Shown piece by piece: positions 1-7,933 of a stretch of 64,000 nt of DNA (position 1 is its first letter; every line of letters begins with the position of its first letter). The position numbers and the translations under genes were made by a program. This DNA comes from Virgibacillus senegalensis (GTDB taxonomy: Bacteria > Bacillota > Bacilli > Bacillales > Amphibacillaceae): assembly GCF_000821245.2 (NCBI RefSeq), contig NZ_LN611423.1, forward strand, positions 308,095 through 372,094. The letters are read 5' to 3'. The notes under the pieces were generated by a model, which was given only the letters and a program-made list of their open reading frames with translations, made no database searches and had not been told where the DNA came from.

Positions 1-891
1 TCTTTCCATGTTTCGAGCTCGCTTATGCAAGCCTTCATTTGGCGGGTTTGCCTGGTTGGCCCATTGTTTAAGCCGTTTGATTGTTTCCTTCATTTTCTTG
101 ATTTTTCGTTGTTGCTCCTGGAAGGCAGCAAACTCACTTAGCAGTTTTTTCTCTTTTTGCTGGACAAATTGTGCATAATTCCCTTTATAATAATGTACTT
201 CGCCGTTTTCGAGATCGATGATTTTCTCCACACTATGATTCAAGAAGTCCCGATCATGGGAAATGATGCATACCGCACCTGCAAAAGCGGAAATATATTG
301 CTCCAACCACTCGATGGCCTCCAAATCCAAATGATTGGTCGGCTCATCCAACAGTAGTAAATCCGGGTTTTGTAGCAGTAGCTTCGCCAACCCTGCCTTG
401 GTTTTTTCTCCACCACTAAGGGAGGAAAAGGGAAGCGGAATCAAATGACCAATTCCTAAGCCGCTAGCAACCTTCTCCACTTGGGCATCCAATTCATAAC
501 CGCCCGCAGCTGTAAAAGCCTCTTGTATTTCTCCATATTCAGTCAGTTTCATATCCAGGGTTTCCGCTTGCTGCATTTCATTTTCCAATTTCTCCATTTT
601 CCGCTTCAACGATAGAAGCTTCTCCATTCCGGCCAACAGGAAGTCTTTCACCGTTCCCGAAAAATACTCCGGTACTTGTTGTAAATATCCGATTTTCGTC
701 CCCTTTTTGATGAACAAATCTCCCTGTTCGAATGGCTCTTGCTTCACGATTATTTTGAAAATCGTTGTTTTTCCGGAACCATTTCTTCCCACCAGGCCGA
801 TTTTTTCTCCTTGCTTTATTTCGAGATTCAACCTTTCGAAAAGAAGATTTCCTCCAATAATTTTCTTCATATCCTTTAGTGTGACTAACAT
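1..891 (-). CDS. ABC-F family ATP-binding protein (3' end cut off by window edge)
   Basis: Cytoplasmic ABC-F ATPase, a family that binds the ribosomal E site as translation factors or antibiotic-resistance (target protection) proteins. The first 297 codons are visible and stay open to base 1. A Walker A (GRNGSGKTT) lies near residue 36, a signature LSGGEKTKAGLAK near 126 and a Walker B LLLLDEPTNHLD near 146, then the H-loop ISHDRDFL and the start of the charged inter-domain linker. No membrane segment is present, as expected. The chosen ATG follows AAAGGAG by 7 nt; another in-frame ATG sits 6 nt upstream. A terminator precedes it, which suggests attenuation. Whether it is a housekeeping or resistance type cannot be settled from this half. 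Confidence 0.9.
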   Translation of the reverse strand, partial: MLVTLKDMKKIIGGNLLFERLNLEIKQGEKIGLVGRNGSGKTTIFKIIVKQEPFEQGDLFIKKGTKIGYLQQVPEYFSGTVKDFLLAGMEKLLSLKRKMEKLENEMQQAETLDMKLTEYGEIQEAFTAAGGYELDAQVEKVASGLGIGHLIPLPFSSLSGGEKTKAGLAKLLLQNPDLLLLDEPTNHLDLEAIEWLEQYISAFAGAVCIISHDRDFLNHSVEKIIDLENGEVHYYKGNYAQFVQQKEKKLLSEFAAFQEQQRKIKKMKETIKRLKQWANQANPPNEGLHKRARNMER

Positions 892-1110
892 GTTCATGCT
901 CCTTTTATTGTGTAAATGAGGATAAAAAAAGCCAGGGGTCTCTTTCACCCTTGGCCTATCTTTCCGGTTATGCTTCCAAATGCGCTATTTACTTTCTCCT
1001 GCCTGCTTCCTTCTCCTTGTACATTGCAGATAAATGCCAGTCAGCCACCGCATCTGCCATCTGTCTGACTTGCACGTCCCATTCCTGGAACTGTAAAGCG
1101 CACTAACTTT
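892..1110 (-). promoter_or_regulatory. Possible attenuator leader of the ABC-F gene
   Basis: Non-coding stretch between two minus-strand terminators and the ABC-F start. It contains a 28-codon open frame (GTG at 1075, stop at 989) preceded by AGGA at 7 nt and ending about 30 nt before the second terminator. Leader-peptide attenuation is known for several ABC-F resistance genes. The arrangement is seen; the mechanism is inference. Confidence 0.35.
923..956 (-). terminator. Rho-independent terminator in the ABC-F leader
   Basis: GCCAAGGGT pairs with ACCCCTGGC (one wobble) around a 7-nt loop and is followed on the minus strand by seven T. It lies only about 30 nt upstream of the ABC-F start, so it would block transcription entering that gene. 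Confidence 0.7.
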
Positions 1111-1111
1111 A

Positions 1112-1143
1112 TCAAAAAAAAATCCACACTTAATGTGTGGATC
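1112..1143 (-). terminator. Terminator after the 37-codon small gene
   Basis: ATCCACAC and GTGTGGAT form a perfect 8-bp stem with a 5-nt loop, followed on the minus strand by nine T. It closes the transcript that carries the small gene just upstream. Confidence 0.85.
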
Positions 1144-1193
1144 TTCCATTGGATATGCTTGTTTAGTTGGGTGTAAGATCCTACACAGATTCA

Positions 1194-1307
1194 TTATTCA
1201 GTTGCTAAAAAGGGCATACGTATCCCGTTAGCAGCTAAATCATGAATAATCGCACGGTACATATACAGATTGTTCTTATAGGCAGCGTGCGTTTCTGTGT
1301 ATGGCAT
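1194..1307 (-). CDS. Small conserved-looking protein, 37 aa, unknown function
   Basis: An ATG with an exceptionally good site (AAAGGAGGGG, 5 nt spacing) opens a 37-codon frame ending 50 nt before a strong terminator. The product is soluble, begins MPYTETHAAYKNN and ends NGIRMPFLATE; no signal peptide or membrane segment is visible. It starts 57 nt after the marR stop, so it may be the last gene of a marR transcript. I do not recognise the family. The complete expression unit (RBS, frame, terminator) is the evidence that it is real; a leader-peptide role for the ABC-F gene is an alternative. Confidence 0.6.
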   Translation of the reverse strand: MPYTETHAAYKNNLYMYRAIIHDLAANGIRMPFLATE

Positions 1308-1363
1308 CTTTTCCCCTCCTTTTTCGTAACATTTTACTTGCTTATTTTATTGTACTAAATTTT

Positions 1364-1837
1364 CTAACTCTTATCCAGCTTTAATTGTTCTGCATACAGC
1401 CCCAATTTTTTCAACAGCTCGATGGCTTCTTGTTTTTCCTGCTGTGACAAACCGCCTGTTATCTTTTCGATTTGTGCCCAGTGATCAGGAAAAATATGGT
1501 GCAGAAGTTCTCTGCCTCTGTCCGTTATGGAAGCATAGGTTATTCGCCGGTCCGTTATAGAAGGCTTCCTCTCCAGGTAACCCTTCTTTTCCAACTTGTC
1601 GACTACATAGGTAATACTTCCGCTCGCCAGCAAAATTTTATCCCCGATTTTTTGCAGCGTATGATCGCCTTGGTGATAGAGAAGTTCCAGTACGCCGAAC
1701 TCCGTCGGATTAAGTCCCTTTTTTCTTATATCGACCTCGACCTGATCCGCAATAGAACGGTATGCTTTTGACAGCACGACAAATAACTTTAAAGATGGAT
1801 CCTGCTTTTTTTGGGCATATGATTGATTATCGTCCAT
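1364..1837 (-). CDS. MarR family transcriptional regulator, MhqR-like
   Basis: Winged helix-turn-helix repressor of about 157 residues, the usual MarR length. The recognition region GDKILLASGSITYVVDKLEKK and the wing DRRITYASITDRG are clear. The run LNPTEFGVLELLYH before the HTH resembles B. subtilis MhqR, which senses quinones and diamide-type electrophiles; that assignment is from memory of the family. The annotated start is the second ATG, because the AAAAAGG ribosome site overlaps the first ATG nine bases earlier. A sigma-A promoter lies 35-65 nt upstream. Target genes are not evident here; the divergent methyltransferase and the downstream small gene are candidates. Confidence 0.85.
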   Translation of the reverse strand: MDDNQSYAQKKQDPSLKLFVVLSKAYRSIADQVEVDIRKKGLNPTEFGVLELLYHQGDHTLQKIGDKILLASGSITYVVDKLEKKGYLERKPSITDRRITYASITDRGRELLHHIFPDHWAQIEKITGGLSQQEKQEAIELLKKLGLYAEQLKLDKS

Positions 1838-1871
1838 TCCGCTCATCCTTTTTTTATCTCAAATTAAAAAT

Positions 1872-1901
1872 AGTATAGTAGAAGCTTGAAATTCCTGTCA
1901 A
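1872..1901 (-). promoter_or_regulatory. Sigma-A promoter of the marR gene
   Basis: TTGACA (1896-1901) and TATACT (1872-1877) are separated by 18 nt on the minus strand, 35 nt before the marR start. Confidence 0.75.
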
Positions 1902-1968
1902 CTTAACCCTATGTATTAGAACAGAGCTCTCTATTATGTCATAATTAAAATAGATTGAAAAGAAAGCG

Positions 1969-2601
1969 GTGGACACGTTGGTCTTAGATACTGGAGAACG
2001 GGTTATTCCTGAATTTATGAAATCTACAAACAAACTGTTGTTGGAACATATCGCTCGGTATCAATTTGCGCTTCCTTATATAGACGGAAGGGTGTTGGAT
2101 CTTTCCTGTGGTGCCGGTTACGGGACCCATATGATTGCCAAAGAAAAGAAAGATCAAATAGAAGGAGTAATTGGCGTCGATATCGATCCGGAAATCATCG
2201 AATATGCCAGGGGCGCCTATTATCACCCGCAATCTTCCTTTGAATCAGCGGATGCGACTGATCCTGCACTTGCAGAACAACTCGGTCATTTTGACACGAT
2301 TGTCAGTTTTGAAACATTGGAGCACATTGAGGAAGAAGAAAAACTGTTGGATAACTACTATCATTTACTGAAGCCAGGAGGAACACTGCTGGTATCTACT
2401 CCCTTCGGAAAAGGGCGCGGTGTACCATGCGGCTCTCCCTTCCACATTCATCAGTTGAAACCGGAAGAGTTCAGAGCGTTATTTCACAGATATCAGGATG
2501 TAACGTTTTTCTATCAAAAAGGAGTGCTGGTCGTACCTGCTTACGACAACGAGGACTACCCTTTGGGAATAGCAGTTTGTAAAAAGGCGGAGAACGAATA
2601 A
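1969..2601 (+). CDS. Class I SAM-dependent methyltransferase
   Basis: A 210-residue cytoplasmic methyltransferase of the Methyltransf_11/25 type. Motif I is VLDLSCGAGYGTH near residue 42, the acidic ribose-binding loop is VDIDPE near 72, and SFETLEHIEEEE plus LKPGGTLLVSTPF follow. The substrate cannot be read from the sequence; the C-terminal part after residue 150 is the variable substrate domain. The start is uncertain: GTG at 1969 or TTG at 1978, neither with a strong ribosome site. It is transcribed divergently from the marR gene. Confidence 0.85.
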   Translation: MDTLVLDTGERVIPEFMKSTNKLLLEHIARYQFALPYIDGRVLDLSCGAGYGTHMIAKEKKDQIEGVIGVDIDPEIIEYARGAYYHPQSSFESADATDPALAEQLGHFDTIVSFETLEHIEEEEKLLDNYYHLLKPGGTLLVSTPFGKGRGVPCGSPFHIHQLKPEEFRALFHRYQDVTFFYQKGVLVVPAYDNEDYPLGIAVCKKAENE

Positions 2602-2613
2602 ACCAACCACGAA

Positions 2614-2645
2614 ATCAAAAAAGACAGCCGTTGGTCGCGGCTGCC
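2614..2645 (-). terminator. Terminator of the cupredoxin lipoprotein gene
   Basis: CAGCCG and CGGCTG stem with a 7-nt loop, followed on the minus strand by TCTTTTTT. Confidence 0.75.
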
Positions 2646-2658
2646 TCGTGTTGAATCA

Positions 2659-3087
2659 TTATTGAACCACTAGGGTTGACTTCATATCGGAATGTCCTTC
2701 TCCGCATGGTACACTGCAATAAATTTCATATTCTCCCGGTTCTTCCGGTGTAAAGCTTGCTGTGCCGTCTCCCTCAATGTTTACGTCGAATTCATCAATG
2801 GCCAGTCCATGATTTCCTTCTTCACTGGTCAAATTGATGGTCACCTCTTCACCGCTTTGTACGGTGTACTCTTCCTGATCAAATTCGAAATTTGAAGCTG
2901 ACACATTCAATGTATTGTCAGAGGAACCTTTTTCGGCAACCCCTCCATCACCTGTGGTTGTTTGTTCCGTCGTATTTTCATCGCTTTCCTGCTTTGTTTC
3001 TCCTGACTCATCATCACTGCCTCCGCATGCGGATAGCAAGAGTACTAGCAAACTTACTAAAGCGACCATAAACAAACTCTTTTTCAT
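2659..3087 (-). CDS. Lipoprotein with a CuA-type cupredoxin domain
   Basis: 142-residue secreted lipoprotein: signal peptide with lipobox LLSAC at residues 17-21, an acidic low-complexity linker to about residue 55, then one cupredoxin domain. The domain ends with CSVPCGEGHSDM, i.e. C-x3-C-x3-H-x2-M, and an upstream His lies in GNHGLA. That ligand set matches the binuclear CuA site of cytochrome oxidase subunit II rather than a type 1 blue-copper site. No transmembrane helix follows and no oxidase genes are adjacent. Probable role: electron transfer or copper delivery on the outer face of the membrane (inference). A good AAGGAGGAAG site precedes the ATG. Confidence 0.85.
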   Translation of the reverse strand: MKKSLFMVALVSLLVLLLSACGGSDDESGETKQESDENTTEQTTTGDGGVAEKGSSDNTLNVSASNFEFDQEEYTVQSGEEVTINLTSEEGNHGLAIDEFDVNIEGDGTASFTPEEPGEYEIYCSVPCGEGHSDMKSTLVVQ

Positions 3088-3160
3088 GTAGCTTCCTCCT
3101 TCGCTGTATGTTCTAATGGTCTATTTCTCACAAAAAAGGCTGTTAAACATCTTTTTACAA

Positions 3161-4057
3161 TCATTCATTAAAAATCATTTGCACGTGAGAGGGCAAAATT
3201 TGCACATGGGCAGGAACAGATCCGTCGATTTCCCCATCCATATCGACTCGCCGTTCATCCTCTCCCTTCACTTCAATCTCCGCTTGGGTTACTTGTAAAT
3301 AGGAAAGTTCTGTTAAAGCGTCTGTCTCCACTGCTTCCTGATTCATCATCATCAATTCTCGAAACATAGCAAGACTGGAGTTTTTGACTACCAGCAAATC
3401 CAACTTGCCGTCTTCAGGGCTGATGGTCGATACCGGGATTTCCCGAGTGCCAATATACTTTCCATTTAAAGCCACAATCAAGACTGCCTCTCCTTCCATT
3501 TCCTTCCCATCCGCCTTGATCCGGTAGGCAAAAGGTTCGGCTTGATTGATGCTTCGAAGTGTGCTTAAAAAGTAACTCAATACTCCCAGGCGACGCTTTT
3601 GCGCCTTATCAATATTGATGGAAGCTTCCGCAACAAGACCGATGCCCCAAAAATTCAAAAAATACTTCGAATCGGACAACCCGACATCCACAGAGCGGAT
3701 TTGCCCATTCACGATCGCTTCTGCTGCTTGTCTCACATTTTGTTGCATCCCCAGCATTCTGCTAAAATCGTTGCAGGTGCCGCCCGGCAGGATACCTACT
3801 GCAGGTCGCTTTTTCAATCCACCAATAGCATTGAGACATTCGTGAACCGTACCGTCGCCCCCTAAGATGATTATCACATCCACTTCGGAAGCATACGTCT
3901 TACACATTTCATGAAGCTCTTCCAAACTTGCCGTTTGAACGACATGCAGACTGCCGATTGCTTTTGCCAAAACCGGCAAGGCTTGCTGCAAACTTTGTTC
4001 CGCTTCCTCTTTTTTATTTCCATTATATAAAAAAAGGCCAGATTCAAAACGATTCAC
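3161..4057 (-). CDS. YegS/BmrU-family lipid (diacylglycerol) kinase
   Basis: 298-residue soluble kinase of the diacylglycerol kinase catalytic superfamily. The nucleotide loop GGDGTVHE is near residue 65, followed by GILPGGTCNDFSR near 89, and the C-terminal RRVDMDGE typical of this family. It phosphorylates a membrane lipid at the cytoplasmic face, most likely diacylglycerol returned from lipoteichoic acid synthesis; the exact lipid is not determined. The GTG start follows only weak purine-rich sequence. It stands alone behind its own promoter. Confidence 0.88.
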   Translation of the reverse strand: MNRFESGLFLYNGNKKEEAEQSLQQALPVLAKAIGSLHVVQTASLEELHEMCKTYASEVDVIIILGGDGTVHECLNAIGGLKKRPAVGILPGGTCNDFSRMLGMQQNVRQAAEAIVNGQIRSVDVGLSDSKYFLNFWGIGLVAEASINIDKAQKRRLGVLSYFLSTLRSINQAEPFAYRIKADGKEMEGEAVLIVALNGKYIGTREIPVSTISPEDGKLDLLVVKNSSLAMFRELMMMNQEAVETDALTELSYLQVTQAEIEVKGEDERRVDMDGEIDGSVPAHVQILPSHVQMIFNE

Positions 4058-4101
4058 ACGCTACACTCGCTTTCACTTTTCTTTTAACCAGTTTGTTTCG
4101 T

Positions 4102-4130
4102 ATAAGATTCCCTTTTTATGCACTTGTCAA
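4102..4130 (-). promoter_or_regulatory. Sigma-A promoter of the lipid kinase gene
   Basis: TTGACA (4125-4130) and TCTTAT (4102-4107) spaced by 17 nt on the minus strand, about 45 nt before the GTG start. Confidence 0.55.
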
Positions 4131-4259
4131 AACAACTGTATGCTAACGAAACTGCTTAACAGGACTTTCGACGTATTTTGTGATTCTATTAGAATTTTTT
4201 GGAAAGTTAAGATAAAATAAGAGAATAATAGTCGAATCGAAATAATAGGGGATGACTTC

Positions 4260-4943
4260 ATGATTTATCATAGCCATTTGATCAAGCTGCTTTTAAATAC
4301 CGAGGACCATCTCTTTCGCATCAAAGAGGCTGAACAAATAACCAACATTATAAAGTTGCTTTTTTTATTGACCGGACTTTCTATCGTTGTTTTTGGATGG
4401 AGCGCCTGGCTGGGAATCGGATCGGCTCCATTGTCACCGCAGGCATTGGCCAGTGACCCGATTGAATATGAGTTATCAAAGGTATGGTTTTTTGTCGGCA
4501 GGCTGTTATACGGATTGTTATTCGCTCTATTTATTCTGTTCATTCCATCACTGATTTTTTTTGCAGCATACCAAATCAGCTACCAAAAGCTGCTGGTTAT
4601 CCAACTGGTCGTTTTACTTGCCTTGATAGTAGAAAGAGTCCTATGGATACCGTTATTTGTTTATGCCGGCTTAGATTGGCAAGTATCTCCGCTATCCTTC
4701 GGAGTCCTTGCTTCCTACATAACAGACATCCCGTTTTTGATTTATTTTTTCGGTGCTGTATCCCTTTTCCAACTATGGATCATCTTTTTTCAAGTTCGCT
4801 GTATTTCCTATCTTAGTTCTGTCCGTTTACGTTGGGTGTGGACGGGTGTGCTGCTGCTCCACTTGGCTTATTGGATCAGTGCTGCAATCTTTTCGACAGA
4901 TGGTATGTATTTAGTTGAATTGATTACCGAAAGGGGGAAATAG
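4260..4943 (+). CDS. Integral membrane protein, Yip1/YknW-like
   Basis: 227-residue protein with about five hydrophobic segments (near residues 32-50, 75-105, 110-130, 145-178 and 193-212). Length, segment number and its position directly before a membrane-fusion protein recall B. subtilis YknW, the Yip1-type partner of the YknXYZ exporter. The sequence match is not strong enough to name it. The stop codon and the next start are separated by one base, so the two products are very likely co-translated and act together in the membrane. Confidence 0.7.
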   Translation: MIYHSHLIKLLLNTEDHLFRIKEAEQITNIIKLLFLLTGLSIVVFGWSAWLGIGSAPLSPQALASDPIEYELSKVWFFVGRLLYGLLFALFILFIPSLIFFAAYQISYQKLLVIQLVVLLALIVERVLWIPLFVYAGLDWQVSPLSFGVLASYITDIPFLIYFFGAVSLFQLWIIFFQVRCISYLSSVRLRWVWTGVLLLHLAYWISAAIFSTDGMYLVELITERGK

Positions 4944-4944
4944 G

Positions 4945-6417
4945 ATGCCACGGAAAAAAATCAAAAAAAGGATTGTGATTCCTGCCGTACTCTTATTTAT
5001 AGGGATTAATCTATTGCTGGTGATTTTCGATTCAAACCAAGCGATCGAAAAAAAATCCTATGTGAACCAATGGACGCAGATTTTCACACATGATTTGTAT
5101 CACACCACTTCTGCCAATGGAGTAGTGACAGCTGCGGAAGAAACCCCGGTCTACTTCGATGATGAACAAGGCCGTTTCCTTCGTTTTCTGGTTGAAAAAG
5201 GAGATCATGTGCAAGCCGGAGACGGTTTGTATGAATATCAAGTAAATGACTATCAGGAGACAGAAGCAAAGCTCGAGCAAAAAAGGGAACAGCTGGAAGC
5301 GGAAATTGCTGCGATTGAAAATGCGATCGCGCAAATAAACGCCTATCAAATTTCCGAATCAGCACCTATCCAATCTTTTTTGCCCGAGTCAGTTTCGCCG
5401 TTTGAATCGGAAGCTGAGCCAGGATTATATACGGAACCGGAAACAGAACCGGAGACATCTTCACCAGAGGAAGCAAAATATTTAAAGGAACAATACATAG
5501 CCGAAAAACAAATTGAACTGGCGGAAAAGCAGGCAGCGCTTAACAGCACCCAAACACAGCTTTCTGATCTGGCTGCAGGGGGCGATACGATTACAATTGA
5601 AAGTCCAGTCGCTGGCATTGTTACGGAATTGAATCAGTCCTTGGTAAATCCGTTGACTATTGTATCGAGTGAAGATCTATACATTGAGGGAACCATACCG
5701 GAGGGACAGCGAAAAATGATTGAACAAGGTATGGAGGTACAGATTTCGATTTCCGATGCGGCTCTCCATTTGAATGGCACCATCCAGTTTCTAGCTGACG
5801 TTCCCGAAGAAGTTGATCATAAGAAGCCGAGCGATTACCGTTTTCACGTGCAGTTCGAGGAAGAACAGGACCAAAACGAAGATACTGCAGCAGAAACCAC
5901 AACGGTTGAAACCGACGAAATAGGTGAATCCGATGGAGCCGATGAAGCAGATGAAACAGTTGAAGCAGATGAAACAGTTGAAGCAGTTGAACCCAATGAA
6001 TTAGAAGATACAAATACAACAAACGGCCAAACACCCGAAGAGCCGGAAGAAAAATTGCTAGCCGGATACCATGCGGACCTGGATATTATTACCGAACAAG
6101 AACTGGATGCAACCACCGTTTTCACCCGTCAATTGGCCAAAAATAAATTGATCCCTTCTTTATGGATAATGAACGAGAATGGAAATCTGGAACTGCGTCC
6201 GATTGAACTCGGTCTTTCCATGGATGTTTACCAGGGTATCGCCTCAGGGGCTACTGCAGGAGAATGGATTGTCGACAGCGAAATAGGGTATCAGCAAGCC
6301 GGCACTCCGTTTGTAACACCAATTAAAGAAAACCTCGTCCCTTGGCGGCAAATTTTTCACCGCAACAAAGGTACGTTTCAGCCTGCCGCATTTTTGACAG
6401 GAATCGTCTCGCACTAA
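4945..6417 (+). CDS. HlyD/YknX-like membrane-fusion (efflux adaptor) protein
   Basis: 490 residues. An N-terminal anchor at residues 9-28 is followed by two half lipoyl-like motifs, GRFLRFLVEKGDHVQAGDGL (about 76-95) and ITIESPVAGIVTELNQ (about 215-230), flanking a coiled-coil region rich in Glu, Gln and Lys. Residues about 305-370 form an acidic linker with repeated ADETVEA units. Members couple an inner-membrane exporter to the cell surface. No ABC ATPase or permease follows; the nearest MacB-type pair is about 6 kb away. The ATG follows AAGGGGG and is coupled to the upstream membrane protein. Longer than YknX (about 377 residues) mainly because of the acidic insertion. Confidence 0.8.
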   Translation: MPRKKIKKRIVIPAVLLFIGINLLLVIFDSNQAIEKKSYVNQWTQIFTHDLYHTTSANGVVTAAEETPVYFDDEQGRFLRFLVEKGDHVQAGDGLYEYQVNDYQETEAKLEQKREQLEAEIAAIENAIAQINAYQISESAPIQSFLPESVSPFESEAEPGLYTEPETEPETSSPEEAKYLKEQYIAEKQIELAEKQAALNSTQTQLSDLAAGGDTITIESPVAGIVTELNQSLVNPLTIVSSEDLYIEGTIPEGQRKMIEQGMEVQISISDAALHLNGTIQFLADVPEEVDHKKPSDYRFHVQFEEEQDQNEDTAAETTTVETDEIGESDGADEADETVEADETVEAVEPNELEDTNTTNGQTPEEPEEKLLAGYHADLDIITEQELDATTVFTRQLAKNKLIPSLWIMNENGNLELRPIELGLSMDVYQGIASGATAGEWIVDSEIGYQQAGTPFVTPIKENLVPWRQIFHRNKGTFQPAAFLTGIVSH

Positions 6418-6441
6418 AGGCAAATCTGGAGGTGGACAGAA

Positions 6442-7080
6442 ATGCTGGCACTAGACCACATGATTATTGGTTGTGAAGACGCAAAGGCCAAAAGCAAAGA
6501 ATCACATCTGTTTGCGATGGAAGACGGCACCCATGATCAATGGGGTACTTACAATTATCTCGGCTACTTACAAAACTCATGCTACGTGGAGTGGCTTTCT
6601 CCCTTTGACCTGGAAAAAGCAAAACAGGCAGATAATCCGTTGATCGGTGACTTGCTCAAGCATCTGAACAAGCCTTCCGCCGGGAACGCCATGCAATTCG
6701 CACTACGTACGGACAACATGGATAAATTTATCGAGCACTTCCATAGGCACTCCATTCCTTACACCGGGCCACTTCCAGGCAGCCGGATCAAAAAGGATGG
6801 TACCATGCTGCAGTGGCGAATGCTGTTTCCTACAGGAGATGCCGTTCTCCATCTCCCCTTTTTGATTGAGTGGAGTGGTAGCGGGAATACAGCCCCTACG
6901 GAGTCCATCAACGACGTTACAATCCAGAAGGTCATACTAGGTGTCCCTGACATGGAGAAGGCCCGCAGCCAATTGCAATTGGTTTATGATTTGGAAGATC
7001 CAAAAGAAAATACATGGCAACTGGCAAATGCCAGGCTCGAATTGACAACGGGAAACGGACTCTCCTTCCTAATGGAATGA
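6442..7080 (+). CDS. VOC-family (glyoxalase-like) protein
   Basis: 212 residues, beginning LALDHMIIGCEDA, the usual first strand and His of a vicinal-oxygen-chelate module; the length and the WGTYNYLGYL and YVEWLSP segments fit the Glyoxalase_3 type (PF13468). Such proteins bind a metal and act on small molecules, but the substrate is unknown. GGAGGTGG precedes the ATG by 5 nt. It begins 24 nt after the adaptor gene and may be read from the same transcript. Confidence 0.75.
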   Translation: MLALDHMIIGCEDAKAKSKESHLFAMEDGTHDQWGTYNYLGYLQNSCYVEWLSPFDLEKAKQADNPLIGDLLKHLNKPSAGNAMQFALRTDNMDKFIEHFHRHSIPYTGPLPGSRIKKDGTMLQWRMLFPTGDAVLHLPFLIEWSGSGNTAPTESINDVTIQKVILGVPDMEKARSQLQLVYDLEDPKENTWQLANARLELTTGNGLSFLME

Positions 7081-7100
7081 GGTCAATTTCCCGCTTTTTT

Positions 7101-7595
7101 TTACAGTAATTTATCATAGTAGCGTAAGGAATCATTTTTTTCTTCCACTAACTTCTCCTGTAAATAGTGATAGCCATTTGCTTCGAACAACTTACGTGCT
7201 GACTTGTTTTTAGAAAACGTATCGGTCTTTATGTAATCAAGCCCCTGTTCGGCAGCGACCGTTTCTGCATGGTGGTATAAACTGCTGGCAACTCCCCTGC
7301 CACGATATTGTGGATCAACCGCCACCCGTTTGACTGTTATCGCCTTTGCATGACTTCGCCAAGTAACCGATGGGTATTCGTCATGTTCTTTTTCACTGAG
7401 ACAGGCGGTGCCGACAATCCTCCCATCCTGTTCCACGACATATAACTCCCCGGCAGCTATGTCCCCCTGATAATGGCTTGGCAGCGGGTAAGTATCATCC
7501 CATTGATAATTTCCTTGTTGGTTCATTTTACTGACCGAAGCCTGTACAATTTCCATAATCCGGTTTAAGTCCTTTTCCTCCGCTTTTCTGATCAT
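7101..7595 (-). CDS. GNAT-family N-acetyltransferase
   Basis: 164 residues from the ATG that follows AAGGGAGG by 7-8 nt; the open frame extends further upstream but without a ribosome site. The acetyl-CoA loop is VDPQYRGRGVASSLYHHAE near residue 95, preceded by the VTVKRVAV-type strand and followed by FEANGYHYL, the normal GNAT ending. Acceptor substrate unknown. Convergent with the VOC gene. Confidence 0.85.
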   Translation of the reverse strand: MIRKAEEKDLNRIMEIVQASVSKMNQQGNYQWDDTYPLPSHYQGDIAAGELYVVEQDGRIVGTACLSEKEHDEYPSVTWRSHAKAITVKRVAVDPQYRGRGVASSLYHHAETVAAEQGLDYIKTDTFSKNKSARKLFEANGYHYLQEKLVEEKNDSLRYYDKLL

Positions 7596-7892
7596 GTGTA
7601 TTCCCTCCCTTGGCTGCATTGCAAATGATTCTATTATAAATAAGCTGTTATTGAGCCTCCTAGTTAAGCCCACTTGTGCGGGGTCTCGTTCGTCCGTTTT
7701 TCCGCAAGAGTCTCGCTTATATTTCCTCTGCTAGGCTTTTTCGCTCTATAGAGGCTTTTTATTCGACTTCCGCCATAAAACTTTAGGCTTTAAACGTTCA
7801 GGTTTTTACTTTTACATTTTATACGAACCGCCATTCCGACAGAGGGCATCACCACTTTCAGGATGGAACCTAAAAAATAACCGCTTGTATGT
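7596..7892. other. Intergenic stretch without recognised content
   Basis: About 300 nt between the acetyltransferase start and the ydbP terminator. No open frame with a ribosome site, tandem repeat or strong hairpin was seen. Confidence 0.5.
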
Positions 7893-7922
7893 AAAAAACC
7901 CTACCGTTTGACGGTAAGGTTC
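7893..7922 (-). terminator. Terminator of the ydbP-like gene
   Basis: CCTTACCGT and ACGGTAGGG pair around CAA (one mismatch), followed on the minus strand by TTTTTT. Confidence 0.85.
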
Positions 7923-7933
7923 CGTAGTGGTGT

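Noticed and set aside
5657-6034. Leu/His-rich minus-strand frame of 125 codons
   Set aside because: It is the complement of the acidic repeat in the adaptor gene.
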